From Symsagittifera roscoffensis (taxonomy: Eukaryota > Xenacoelomorpha > Acoela > Convolutidae), in the NCBI RefSeq assembly GCF_963678635.1, contig NW_026971073.1, positions 102,001-166,000 on the forward strand: DNA of 64,000 nt, in the 5' to 3' direction. Position numbers and translations under genes: made by a program. Numbering within the stretch: position 1 is the first letter of the stretch; every line of letters starts with the position of its first letter. Under the pieces are notes generated by a model. The model had not been told where the DNA came from. It was given only the letters and a program-made list of their open reading frames with translations, and made no database searches. Below are positions 1 to 11,300 of the stretch, one piece after another.

Positions 1-3000
1 CTTTTCTATCCAAAAAAACTGGTAACTTATTTTCGTCTGTTATTATCCTATTAATTGGTCTCTTAACATACTTTCGGTCCGGGTTTCTAATCCGTATTAG
101 ACCGTTGTTCAAGTCAATCATCACGTCAAAATTCCTGACAAAATCTCTGCCCAAGATGAATTGGTCGGCGTCGTCCAGATTCTCTACCACCAGGAAGCAA
201 ATCCAAAGATCTCGTCCTCCCATGTGAAGGACCGTTATTGGTGTTCTTCCGGCTACGTAGATAGCTCCTCGATTGGCGGCGGCCAGTCGAAGATTCGTAG
301 GAATCAGATCTTCCCGCGTGAAGCCCATTCTTTCCCAAGTTTTTATCGGCATCACACTCACTACCGCTCCTGGGTCCAGAAGCCCTGTGACTCCGATTTT
401 TGTTCCGTTGGTGTCGAGCAGATGTGCTGTCACATCTGCTTTGTACCCAATGTGTACTGCGTCTTGTTCCATCACGGCGTTATGACCTATCCTGCGGACT
501 TTGAGTTCCTCCTCACCCAAACAGATCTGCCTTTTTTGGTCACTATCTGTTGTAACGTAAGTCCTAGTGTAGATACTGATTCCATCCACGTTCAGCATCA
601 CTTGATACGGCCAATAGACCTCCAGGTAGCGTCCATGAAGTTTCTTCATGCGAGGGCCACCCGTCGTTAGTAGTGCTCGCACAGCTCTCGACTCAGTGCG
701 TGGTTCCACCTGCCTCAGATAATCTGCATATGTGTCCAAATGCATCAAAGTGAACTCGGATGGTTCACTCAGATTTCTTATTACCTGGTGTCCAGCCACT
801 GAGATTATCGACTGTATCTTATATCCTTGCGGCACCATGCCGAACCTCTTACCGGAGATCACTTTAGGTTTCATGTTTAAACTGCTTGGTGCTTTCTTTT
901 CTTCGAACTCCGTTGCTTCGAAGGTATTCAGTTGCTCCTGAAGCTTCTCATTTTCCAGTTCAAGTATCACTTTTTGTTCGATCTCTTTCGTCACCAATTC
1001 CTGTTGTACTCTATTTAGAGCATCCCTTGCGGCTGCCTTATAATCGATCTTGAAGCCATCAGCCGCAGTTGCCGGTTCCGGCTCACGTGTCTCCTCTGTT
1101 ACCGCTTGCATTTTCTTTGCCGCCAGCTCTTGAGGTTTATCCTTTCTGCGTGCCTCCGCTTCACTCAAAAGTCGAGCCTTGCTGGCTTTCACTCCTGACA
1201 AAGCTTCTTCATGTCTTGGATGCTTGATGTCTGCCACTGCATCCCAGAATTGCGGACAATCTGATTTAAAATGACCTTCCAAGTTGCAAAAGAAACAACT
1301 TGGGCCGAATTTCGCAATTACTCTTCTCATGAAATCCTCATGGTCCAATTCTGACGCATCTTCGTCCACGAGGCTAAAGCCTATTGCTTTCATGCCTTGT
1401 TTGTAAGCTGGGCATGCTGACACATGATGGTCCGTTGAACTGCAATTAGCACAAGAGCGTCTCTTGTCCATATGATCCCTCAGTTTGTACCAATTGTTCC
1501 CTTGGTCCGTTGTTAAAATTGCCATAATTGTTCTTGTAATATCCAGATCTCGAAGGAGGTTTCAACAAAAGATACTCTTTTGATTTGAGCCTCAACTCCT
1601 CCGGTGTTGGCGCATTGGTTGAAAGTGGCGTGTAATGCGTTGCCAGCATCGTACGAAGTTAATCATTTTTCACACCATCGATGAATTTTGAGGCTACGGC
1701 CAAGTTCATCCTTCGGTTTGACTCGTCCGGTTGGCTGCGTCTTCTCAGCATTTCCAAATCATCGAGAAACTTGTCTATCGTTTCATCTTCTCGTTGCCTC
1801 CGTTTCTCGAAGCGCATCATCGCCTGGTGCCCCTGCACCCCTGATCCGAAATGGTTTAACAAGATTTCGAAGACTTTCTCAGCAGTGTCACTCTTCTGGA
1901 CTTCTCACGGCGTTCATTGGTTCTAGATAACCTTGTCAGGAATGTCTCCAAAGACCTGTTTAGGGGTTCAAATGCTGTGGCCATTGCCGTAGCATCCCTT
2001 GAGTGTCCCGCTTGAGTGTCCTCACACCTCGTCGAAGGCTCTGTGTGCGGTGCATCCCTGCAATCCGAATCACCGTGAGTGTTTCCCGCTTGGCCCACAT
2101 GACTCCTCCACGGGCTTGCATGCCCCCTGTTGCCGGAATCACTTCTCCCAGTCGCATGTGTGCCTTGCGTTGGTCGTTCGTTAGAGGTTTGTCTGTTCCC
2201 CGTTGAACTTGCTCTACTGTTCGGGCCCCATGCTCCATTACCCCTTGTGGCATAGCCTGATGAACTGCCCCTGCCTCTAGTGGATCCATACGTCTTCCTC
2301 TTTTGACGTTCATTGAAGTTCACTCTCGGTTCCCTGCTGGGACCTTCCGAATTCGGTTCTCCTTCTTTTGGCCCACTCTTGCTGCTTAGTAGCCCGTCCA
2401 ACCTATCCATGATAGCCTGAGTTCGCCTCTCCATCATCGCGTCTATCTTTGTGTCAAGAGTCCCAAGAGACTGCTCTTGCTGAATTCTTAACTTCTCCAT
2501 GTCGTCTCTTAAGCGTAACTCTCTCTGTTCCGCCTCTCTTGTCATTCGCGACAAGTTCCTCGTCATATGTTCGTCCGTTCTTTCTTTCAAGCGTTTTTCG
2601 CTCCTGCAAACTTCTTGTCTGTTGCGGTTTATTTCCTCCCGCAGACTTTCTCTTTCAATGTGAACTGCTCTTTCTAGTTCACTCATCCTTATTGACATCT
2701 GCTCGTTTTGTTCTCCTAAACTGTCCACTATGTTGTTTAAGGCTTCCTCTAGTGCTGCCCCGTTATCCACGAGTGGTGTCACTAGTGGTGGTGTAACCCT
2801 GTCGGTCCCAGGTAGCTTCGTGCTGGTCGAGATCCGGGCCTTGACTCTCTGCTTCAACGTCTTTTCATTATCTATTTCAGGATCCGCTAACGCGTTGCCT
2901 AGCCCTCTGGTTCTACTCTCTCCAGGTTGTGGCACTGAACTTGTCCTAATCGCGAAGTCTTTTGACTGGCCCGGTGTGTTGGCCTCTTTGGTTATCGTTG

Positions 3001-3663
3001 TCACTACACCAAATTTGTCCATGTTTCCAGTCTCTCTTCCGACGTGTGCGTCACTCTCCTGGATCGAACTATTGAGGCTGACTTGAGACCCAAAGTCCCC
3101 TTGCTCCTCTTCATCCTCTTCCTCCTGGGATTCACCGTCGTTTCCTGCTCCTCCTCCCATGCTGAATGGAAAGATGTTTCCGAAGGTGTTCTTCATTCTT
3201 TGTGAGAATGATGATGACGTCGTTTGTTTCCCAGTTCCGCCTGCCATCATAGTGTTGTCTGTCGGAGATCCTCTAGTTGCCGCTACTTCAGTTGAGATGT
3301 CGGACAGTTCCGACATCTCCTCTCGATCCAATGTCCCGGTGGAAGTGGCAAAATCATGGCCTTGTTCTACCGGGGTAGATTCACTCGCCAGCCTTCTGCC
3401 TCTCCCTTCCAACCATTTACTTCCTGGTTGTCGTTCATGGTATGGTCCGTATTGACCTCCACTTCTAACAGTTCTTTTCGCTCTTCCGAGGTCTTCTGAC
3501 TTCTCGTTTCAACCATTCTTCCTGAAACCGTCTCCCCTTTATCAGACCGGGATCGCTTGATCCAATCCACAAAAGGATCGGTCATCGTTTTTCTTTGCTT
3601 TTCAGGTGTGAATTTCTTAGAGCTATTACCTCGTTTTGGTATCCTTGACTTGTCTAGACTCAT
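1..3663 (-). pseudogene. Decayed gag-protease of element A/C, running off the left edge
   Basis: Gag packages retroelement RNA and the retropepsin-type protease matures it. The frame opens with ATG at 3663 and changes frame between 3412 and 3367. A long predicted coiled coil lies roughly at 2420-2790. Compared with B, about 170 bases of the capsid core are missing near 1860-1910, with a second frame change. A TAA interrupts the frame at 1659-1661, and another frameshift lies near 1480-1500. From there one frame stays open to base 1. It includes two CCHC zinc knuckles (CX2CX4HX4C) at 1412-1453 and 1256-1297, and the protease with its flap region and ILGRDF motif near 140-155. The catalytic triplet at 368-376 reads Asp-Pro-Gly instead of Asp-Thr/Ser-Gly. 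At the point where B is frameshifted in the protease, this copy is in frame. RT would lie left of the window. Confidence 0.85.
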
Positions 3664-3885
3664 TCTCTATTTTTCAATTTTTAATGCCTAAACACTTAAC
3701 TCGATTGCTAGAGACCTTATAGTTTTATTAACAATAATAATGACACAACACAATAAATTTCACAAGATTCTATTAAAGAGTGACCACGAATCCCTGTATG
3801 TTATCAGAGTACAGTTTGTATAAAATTTATTCACACTAACCGATTATCGGTCGTAAGATTTGAAAATTAGCACAATATGAATGTT
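3664..3885 (-). other. Gag-proximal leader fragment of element A/C
   Basis: Non-coding sequence between the A gag ATG and the left end of element B. It does not resemble the sequence next to B's other LTR, so it is not B's own leader. I read it as the gag-proximal part of the A/C leader, cut off by B. Confidence 0.5.
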
Positions 3886-5081
3886 TGTAACATTCGCCCA
3901 AATATCACACAGCGACGGAGCGTAGAAAAAGTACCTATCAACGACTGGCAGGCGTCAGTTACCTGAATTCTACTCGTTTTTCACCGTCTCGACCTTGCCA
4001 GTTGATTTTCTGGTCTGTCTAGGGCAAAGTAAAAAGTTACCATTTTTAGGCCATCAGTCAAACGACTTTTGATCAGCTTTCGTTTGCATGCGAACACAAC
4101 CACATAGCTGAGTCTCGGATCCTCAGACTACGTGATTGTCATTAAAAACACGGCTCGAACAACCTATTTTATTATGTTTTTGTGTGACAGTTCTACATTA
4201 AATCCATTTGAGATGGATTGACCCTTTCCTTTTTCTATCTACTCATGTCCTGAAATATCAAATAATATCGGTGTTAATTAAGATCTAGGACATTACAGCA
4301 GCTATTAAAGTTAGTTTACACAGTCCCTTCACATAGACAGTCTCTGGAGGACCAAGCCTCCGCTCCCGTAATATTCTTGAGATAACGCTCTTATCTCTTT
4401 TAATTCGTGTCCCGGGAGGGTTCCGTGGTATATTTCTTCCCCCACTGAAGCCTCCTTCTCCACAAATATCCGTCACTAAGGTTCTTATCGTGTTTTATTG
4501 CCACGATAAGAGGCTTCGTAATTTTCCGTCTCTTGTACGACTGTTCTTCACAATACTTGTCGTTGTTCTGATTTTCGTCACTTTTTGGCTCAAAATGGCC
4601 GTCTTCTTCTATTTCTCAGAAATATTCACTCTTCAATCGAAATTTTAAAAATAAAAATTCTAGAACATTCTGACCCTCCTTCGCAACACTTTTTCGTTCA
4701 TAAGGCCTTTAGTCTTTTAATTTCAATATCAGTTCGAGCTCGTCTACGGCATTATCTACCACTGTGCCCTCTTCATCTGAGGTGTATCTGTCCCTGTCTG
4801 GATCAGCCTCCTTCTCCACAAATATCCGTCACTAAGGTTCTTATCGTGTTTTATTGCCACGATAAGAGGCTTCGTAATTTTCCGTCTCTTGTACGACTGT
4901 TCTTCACAAAATTTGTCGTTGTTCTGATTTTCGTCACTTTTTGGCTCAAAATGGCCGTCTTCTTCTATTTCTCAGAAATATTCACTCTTCAATCGAAATT
5001 TTAAAAATAAAAATTCTAGAACATTCTGACCCTCCTTCGCAACACTTTTTCGTTCATAAGGCCTTTAGTCTTTTAATTTCA
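3886..5081 (-). repeat. 3' LTR of element B, enlarged by a 356-bp tandem duplication
   Basis: Begins on the plus strand with TGTAACATTCGCCC, so in element sense it ends GGGCGAATGTTACA, a typical gypsy-type terminus. The other end, TGAAATTAAAAGAC in element sense, starts at 5081 and contains the stop codon of the pol tail. Subtracting the 356-bp duplication gives about 840 bases, matching the 842-base 5' LTR. If the LTR really extends further, the pol/LTR join here would be a deletion junction. Confidence 0.8.
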
Positions 5082-5160
5082 ATATCAGTTCGAGCTCGTC
5101 TACGGCATTATCTACCACTGTGCCCTCTTCATCTGAGGTGTATCTGTCCCTGTCTGGATC
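4449..5160. repeat. 356-bp tandem duplication across the pol/LTR boundary
   Basis: 4449-4804 and 4805-5160 are near-identical direct repeats with a constant offset of 356 bases. Each holds about 271 bases of LTR and the last ~80 bases of the pol tail, so a second copy of the pol 3' end is embedded in the LTR. The 5' LTR lacks it, so it arose after or during insertion. Plus-strand frames across it are incidental. Confidence 0.9.
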
Positions 5161-5826
5161 CTGATGAATTTCTCGGTCCAGCCCGCGCTGCTTCCAGTCT
5201 ACCAATAAAGAGTGGATTGCGATCTCTGACATATCGGAATTGGAAGTTGTTTCAGACGTGTTGTCCCAGGACTGAGACCTCGAGTCAACACTTGAGCTAA
5301 CTGGTTCCCCAACATCATATTCCAAGTTGTCTGAGATGTTTCTGGACTCCCCGGACAAAATTCTGTCCATTGGTCGCTTTGAACCCGACTCCCCGGACAA
5401 AATTCTGCCCCTAGGTGGTCTCGTCAACCTCTCCCCGGACAAGTCGTCCTGCACGGGTTCAAAGGTGTCATCAGACAAGTAGTCTTTGATTGGCTCGAAG
5501 CTGTCAGACTCCCCGGACATTGTCTCGTCCCCGGATGAACAATCTGAGCTCGGCTCATATTCTTCTCTTGCATCCGTGAAATGCACTCTCCTAGCGAAGC
5601 TAGATTTCGACTTGATTCTGACTTCCTCAGTGGCTTGGGTCTGATTCAGTGTCCCATATCCATTGAACGAAGTTCTCAACAAAATCTCCTTTGGCATCGA
5701 GCTCACCAGCTGGTTGACTATCGACCTGCAATCCCGCTCAACGCCTCTGCTGCGAATGGACACTGGCCTCCTTTCAGTTCTCTCGGTGACAGTAAACCGC
5801 TGCATGGTCTCCATCCACTCCATCAT
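5065..5826 (-). CDS. Acidic C-terminal extension of pol, element B
   Basis: Continues the pol protein after a one- or two-base indel near 5815, where it overlaps the RNase H frame. The first ~90 residues are basic and mixed. The rest is acidic and Ser-rich with repeated Leu-Ser-Gly-Glu-Ser-like units (about five variants between roughly 5340 and 5530), and it ends a few codons inside the LTR. No integrase zinc finger or DDE core is present. I do not recognise a function. It could be a linker that preceded integrase before a deletion, or a genuine C-terminal domain. It has no convincing start codon of its own as a separate gene, so treating it as part of pol is best supported. Confidence 0.65.
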   Translation of the reverse strand: MMEWMETMQRFTVTERTERRPVSIRSRGVERDCRSIVNQLVSSMPKEILLRTSFNGYGTLNQTQATEEVRIKSKSSFARRVHFTDAREEYEPSSDCSSGDETMSGESDSFEPIKDYLSDDTFEPVQDDLSGERLTRPPRGRILSGESGSKRPMDRILSGESRNISDNLEYDVGEPVSSSVDSRSQSWDNTSETTSNSDMSEIAIHSLLVDWKQRGLDREIHQDPDRDRYTSDEEGTVVDNAVDELELILKLKD

Positions 5827-8323
5827 GCCTATCCACTTCCCTGTCTAACAAGTCACGAAGTGTTCCCATGACATCCGGCGCCACGTTCACCGTCCTATTC
5901 AGCAGAGCCATGCTGTTTATACCCAGCCTGGTAAGTTCTTGCTGTACCAAATTGGATCGGACTAGCAGATCCAATGGAACGGGTTCGCCTCTGGCTAAAA
6001 GCTTTATCTCCGCGGCCGTTTCCACGGGAAGGTCAGGCTGTCCGGGTATAGGATGCCCTGACTTGTCTAACCACTTAAAGAGTGGCAGTTTATCGTAGGT
6101 CTCCTTGTCCAGAAATGAAAAACCGTCTTTGATTTCCGACTGGTTAGCCTGCTTCTCTTCGAGGCGCTCATAAAATTCTGTCTTCTTACTGAGGCTATCT
6201 GCGTTCTGGTGCTTGTCACGGGTGCGGTGCTCTATAATCATGTGGTACCCGTCCAGGCGCACGATCCAACGACCAATATAACTTTGGTCCATCGAATAGG
6301 TTTTCAGCCAGGCAAGGGCACGATTATCCACACGTAACTTGAAGGGAGCACTCCCCAGGTAGGCCCTGTATTTTTCCACGAACGTGATCACAGCAAACAT
6401 CTCCGCTTTTGGTGCGCCGTACTTCATCTCAGTATCACTCAGGACTCTACTTCCATAAGCTATCGGACGAAGAACCGTTCTCCCGTTCCACTCCTGCTCT
6501 TGGTGGAGTATGCCCGATATCGCAACCACTGATGCATCCGTGTCCAGTACGAACATCCCTTTCTCTGTTGGCATGCCGAGGACCGGTGCCTCGCAAAGTT
6601 CACGCTTGATGTTCTCAAATGAAACTTGTGCTTCATCAGTCCAAGTGAACTTTTTGCCCTTGTTTCTCATCAACCGCTGCATGGGGTATATTTTGTCAGC
6701 ATACCCCTTGATGAATTCTCGATAATAATTAGCAAATGCCAAAAAACTCATCAGCTGTGTATCTGTTTTGGGTGCCTTCCAGGTCAGGACCGCTTCAACC
6801 GCTTCAGGATCTGGTCTCACTCCATGTTTGTCTACCAGGCGGCCCAGATACTTTATGGAATCCCTGAGGATTTCACACTTAGAGGGTTTACATTTCAGAT
6901 CCGCCTGCTTCATGCAAGAAAACACCTCATCCAACCTCTCTATGTGGTCTTCTAAGGTTGGTGTCGCAATCACGACATCATCGACATAACACATGATGAG
7001 ATTCCCGTATTTCTTAGTGACGCTCGTGAGTGCCTGGACATTCAGTCGCTGGAATGTGGCCGTCGCATTGCACAGTCCGAACGTCATCCTCTTCCACTGG
7101 AACAATCCCAGCTCGCACGCAAAGCCTGTTTTTTCTCGGTCTTGCTTTCGGAGTGGCACTTGCCAGAACGCGGAGCCCAAATCCAGCGTCGTGAAGAACT
7201 TTGCATCTTCCAGCTTGGATAGGCTCTCATTGATGCGGGGAATCGGGTATGCGTCCTTTATAGTCACTGCATTCAGATAACGAAAATCACAGCAGAATCT
7301 GAGTTGCCCCCCTTTCTTTTTCGCCATGACTACACCACAAGCCCATGGGGACCTCGACGGCTCGATCATGTCATATTGCATTAACATCTCGATTTCCTTC
7401 CTACGTGCTTCTGACTTGTGAGGGGTCATTCTTCTCGCCCCTTCTCTATGAGGTACCGAGCCCTCTTCTATCCCAATCTCGTGTTCCACAAAGTTACAGC
7501 AACCTATGTCGGCCTTATGTTTCGAAAAAACGTCTGTGTTCCGACTTAGCACCACTCTGAGCGATTCTAGTTCCTTATCTGATATTTTACCCTTCAAATT
7601 ATCTATCTCAGGCAGGATTGGTTTATCAGCTGCTAACTCTGTTTCTGTCGGCCTCTCAGGGAAGTTGGAACAACTAGACAGCCCATCGTCTGTTTCCGAT
7701 TTCATTGAAAACAATTTCCCAGAAGATTTCAATTCATTTATCCTCTTCATAATACATTCTTGGTTCGCATGCAATGGACATTTAGTTACATCAAACTTTT
7801 TCAAGTTTTCTACACTCTGAAAGTCTGTGTTCAGAGGCAAAGCATAGCCAAGCTTCTTTCCTCTCTGTATTGTCACTGTTGTTGCCTCTGTGTTCAATAA
7901 CACACTCACACACAGTCCGCTCTGAGTGAGTGAGAAGCTTCTTCCTAAAATAGCCGAGCTTTTACTGTTTGGGTTTGGTACCAGACACACCTGTCTGTAA
8001 TTGCTGAGTTCATTCAAGTTCCTCATCCTAAACGTCGCTACTACGGCTTGGTTTGGTTTCAATCTAATTTTCCGATCCAGAAAAATCGGCACCTTGGCCT
8101 GGTTAATTAAAATCTTATTAAGGGGTTTCTTTTCATACTTTCTCTCAGGATCCTTGATCCTAATCAACCGGTCATTTAGATCGATCGTGACGTCAAAGTT
8201 GCGTACGAAATCCCTTCCTAGGATGAACTGATCGGATTCGTCCAAGTTCTCCACCACTAGGAAGCTCATCCAAAGATGTCTTCCTCCGAGCTGCAGCGAA
8301 ATGATCGGGGTTCGTCCAGTCAC
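5774..8323 (-). CDS. pol: Element B pol: protease C-terminus, reverse transcriptase, RNase H
   Basis: Copies element RNA into DNA and degrades the RNA strand, normally inside Gag particles. The frame begins at a GTG rather than an ATG because it is the continuation of the protease cut by a frameshift near 8350. The N-terminal ~60 residues complete the protease (ILGRDF motif near 8215). A Ty3-type RT follows with the LDLGSAFWQ motif and a CYVDD catalytic box (YVDD at 6977-6988, about residue 446). RNase H follows with Asp-Thr-Asp-Ala-Ser near 6530 and a C-terminal His-Gln-Asn-Ala-Asp-Ser-Leu-Ser motif near 6190. RT and RNase H look complete and uninterrupted. The frame then runs out near 5774 through a small indel, and the acidic tail continues in another frame. 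Confidence 0.93.
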   Translation of the reverse strand: MTGRTPIISLQLGGRHLWMSFLVVENLDESDQFILGRDFVRNFDVTIDLNDRLIRIKDPERKYEKKPLNKILINQAKVPIFLDRKIRLKPNQAVVATFRMRNLNELSNYRQVCLVPNPNSKSSAILGRSFSLTQSGLCVSVLLNTEATTVTIQRGKKLGYALPLNTDFQSVENLKKFDVTKCPLHANQECIMKRINELKSSGKLFSMKSETDDGLSSCSNFPERPTETELAADKPILPEIDNLKGKISDKELESLRVVLSRNTDVFSKHKADIGCCNFVEHEIGIEEGSVPHREGARRMTPHKSEARRKEIEMLMQYDMIEPSRSPWACGVVMAKKKGGQLRFCCDFRYLNAVTIKDAYPIPRINESLSKLEDAKFFTTLDLGSAFWQVPLRKQDREKTGFACELGLFQWKRMTFGLCNATATFQRLNVQALTSVTKKYGNLIMCYVDDVVIATPTLEDHIERLDEVFSCMKQADLKCKPSKCEILRDSIKYLGRLVDKHGVRPDPEAVEAVLTWKAPKTDTQLMSFLAFANYYREFIKGYADKIYPMQRLMRNKGKKFTWTDEAQVSFENIKRELCEAPVLGMPTEKGMFVLDTDASVVAISGILHQEQEWNGRTVLRPIAYGSRVLSDTEMKYGAPKAEMFAVITFVEKYRAYLGSAPFKLRVDNRALAWLKTYSMDQSYIGRWIVRLDGYHMIIEHRTRDKHQNADSLSKKTEFYERLEEKQANQSEIKDGFSFLDKETYDKLPLFKWLDKSGHPIPGQPDLPVETAAEIKLLARGEPVPLDLLVRSNLVQQELTRLGINSMALLNRTVNVAPDVMGTLRDLLDREVDRHDGVDGDHAAVYCHREN

Positions 8324-11300
8324 ATAGATTGCCCCCTGTTTGACAGCTGCCTAATGTTTGTCGGTATGAGGTCCGACCTCTCGAAACCCATGTCGGTCCA
8401 AGTTTTGACTGGCATGACACTAACCACTGCTCCTGTGTCTAGCAGTCCTTTTACTGAAAGTTGTCTGCCTTGCACGTCCAGCACGTGTGGAGCCAGATCA
8501 GCCTCGCAACCTATGTGCACGGCATCTTGTTCGAGCATCGCGTTGTGTCCGATTCGTCTGACCTTCAGCTCCTCTTGGCCAATGTATATCCGACCAATCT
8601 GATCACTCGCATCAGTTACATGAGCCTTTGTGTAGATGTTGATGCCATCCACATTCATTAGAATCGGGTAGGGGCCGTGGACATTGATATAAGGTCCATC
8701 CACTTTCATCAGCCTCGGACCTCCTGTTGTGAGCAGCGCTCGCACTGCCCTGGAGTCCAGTTTGGGATCTTTCTCTCTCAGGTAGTCGGCATAGATGTCC
8801 AGGTGGACTAGTGTAATCTCAGATGGTTCGCTCAAGTTCTTAACCACCTGGTGCCCTGCGACTGAGATAGTGGACATTATTTTCGTCCCCTCCTTCGTCA
8901 TGCCGAAAGTTCTACCAGATATAACGTTCAGTTTCAGTCCCTGCTTCCTGGGTTCCTCTTTGTCTTCTACTTTCGTCGTCTTTCCCAGAGTATTGAGAGT
9001 TTCCCGAAGATCTGTGTTCTCCAGCTCCGACCTCACCCATTGCTCCACTTCTTTCGTGGCTAGGTCTTGTTTGACATTCTGCAACGCTGTCCGTGCCGCC
9101 AGACCGTAATCCACCTTGAGTGGGCTAGCCGACTCTTCTTCGAGGTTCGAGGCTACCACCTCGTCAGGCCATGTCCTAACCTTTTTGGTAGTGAAGGTGC
9201 TCGGTGTCGTCTCCTTTTTCCGAGATTCAGCCTCGTTCATCAGACGTGCTCGACTGGCCTTTACACCCGAAAGCGCCTCCTCGTGGCGGGGATGTTTCGC
9301 GTCCGTTACTGCATCCCAAAACTGAGTGCAATCCGACTTGAAATGTCCCTCCAAATTACAGAAGAAACACCTCGGCCCATATTTCATGATGAGGCCTCTG
9401 ACGTACTCTTCGTGATCCTCGTCGGTCGCGTCAACGTCATCGAGAAAGTAGCCTATTGCCTTCATGTTTTGTTTGTACGCAGAACACGCGGAGACGTGAT
9501 GGTCGATCGAACCACAGTTAGCACACGATCTCCTCTTATCCATATCATCGCGAGGTTTGTACCAACTGGAGTTCGCACCAGTGTTTGTCCCGCTGTAGTT
9601 ACCATAATTGCTGTAACGGTTCTGTGCCCTCGGTTTTATAAGTAGGTATTCGCGTGACTTCATACGCAAATCATCGGGCGTGGGTACCTGGTCTAGTGAC
9701 AGGGCGAAGTGTGTAGCCAACATCGTCTTCAACTCCTCACTTTTTACTCCGTCCATGAATTTCGAGGCAATTGCCAAGTTTCGCTCGGAAATCCTCTCAT
9801 CGGAGTTGGTTCTCCTCCTAAGCAATTCAAGGTCGTCCAAAAATTTATCTATGGATTCGTCATCTCTTTGACGCCTCTTTTCGAACTTCACCATAGCCTG
9901 GTGTCCTTGTACTCCCGAGCCGAAACGATTCAGCAGGATGTCGAATATCTTGCGGGCGCTGTCTCTCTCATTGGCTCTTTTCGCCATTACACAATTTAAT
10001 GCAGTACCCTCAAGGTTGCTCGTTAGCGCGCTGCATTCTTGTTTCTTGGAGAGATTCTCTTCCTCAAAGTGTAACTTCATCACCTCTATCCAAGTATCAA
10101 TGCAGCCGTCGGACTCGTCTTTGTATGAATTCGGCTTTTTCAGTGTCCTTCTTGACCTCTCTCCTCTCTCGGTTGACTTCGAGAGTTTGGTGATGAACGT
10201 TTCAAGAGATCTGTTCAGGGGCTCGAACATCGAGGCATACCTCGTTGTGTCCTGTGAAACTGTAGTCAGATCTGGTACTGAACTGACTTGTGGCACAGTT
10301 GGCAATCTTGTCTCTTGGGTAGCATCTGCCTCAGGCGGGACTGGGTTCGTCCAGCCAGGCCTCGACGGGGCTGCCCTTGGCCGCTCCTTGTTCCCAGGTT
10401 CGTAGTTCGTTCTCGAGCTCCGCTTGGCCCTGGCATTGCTGCCCATGCGTTCCCCATCATTCGCATGTCGTGAGCGCTCCCTTGGGTCGGAACTCTCCCC
10501 CCAAGTTCTCCCATTCAAGACCGCGTCAAGCTTCCGCATCATTAAGTCAGATTTGGCGTCCAACCTCTTTTCCAGGCCAGCCATCGTTTGGGCGTAGGTA
10601 TTATCATGATCATTCAATAATCGCTCAATCTCTCTTGTCATCCTAGCCTCTCTTTCCTCTGACCCTTTGTTTGCCTGTGCCAGGCTCTCAGCCAGGCATT
10701 GATTGGTGTTACGAATCAATTGAGCCTGATCAAACCTCGCCTGCGACTTCACGTGCGTTAGTTCATCTCTCAACTTCTCTCGACTGTGTTGAGCTTTCTG
10801 GTCAACTTGATCTATTTTCTTGGTCATGTCCCGTCTCAATTCATCCAGGCCATTCATCACACCAGCGAACATGTCACTTATGTCACCAGCTGCCCCCAAC
10901 GGCGGGGTTAGCCCTAGAGAAGACGAGATCAACTGCGGCTGTAGCCTAGTACTCGATGACGCACCGCCTTTTTGCTTGTGCATTGACGTCATCAGTCTGT
11001 GAAACGTTGATGACGCTCCCATCGTTATTCCATCTGACATAGGCCTGGTCGGCGAGGCAGAAGACGCCTCCCTACTCATGTCGTTCCTTGGGCACGGTGT
11101 GAAGTTCACATCCGGATGGGTTATTTCCGGCTGGTCGGAACTAGAGGATAGACCTCCGGCCTGAAGCGACGTCATGCGCTCATCGTACAAAGACTTCCCA
11201 CTTTTCTTTGCCTTCGAGAACGTTTGCTCTTCACCCGGACTCATGCTCGACATCATCGCGTTGTTGCTCTGTTTGGCCAAAGATGAGTGTGTACTTGTCG

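Noticed and set aside
161-670. 169-codon plus-strand frame (and similar plus-strand frames over gag and pol)
   Set aside because: It is antisense to the well-supported gag-protease frame and has no family resemblance.
4285-4476. Small ORF conserved in both LTRs (also 15281-15502) as an LTR-encoded gene
   Set aside because: The LTRs are near-identical by descent, so conservation is uninformative. The diverged C LTR does not obviously keep it.
8320-8323. ATGTGA overlap between gag-protease and pol as programmed recoding
   Set aside because: Copy A is in a single frame here and the junction cuts the protease domain, so mutation is the simpler explanation.
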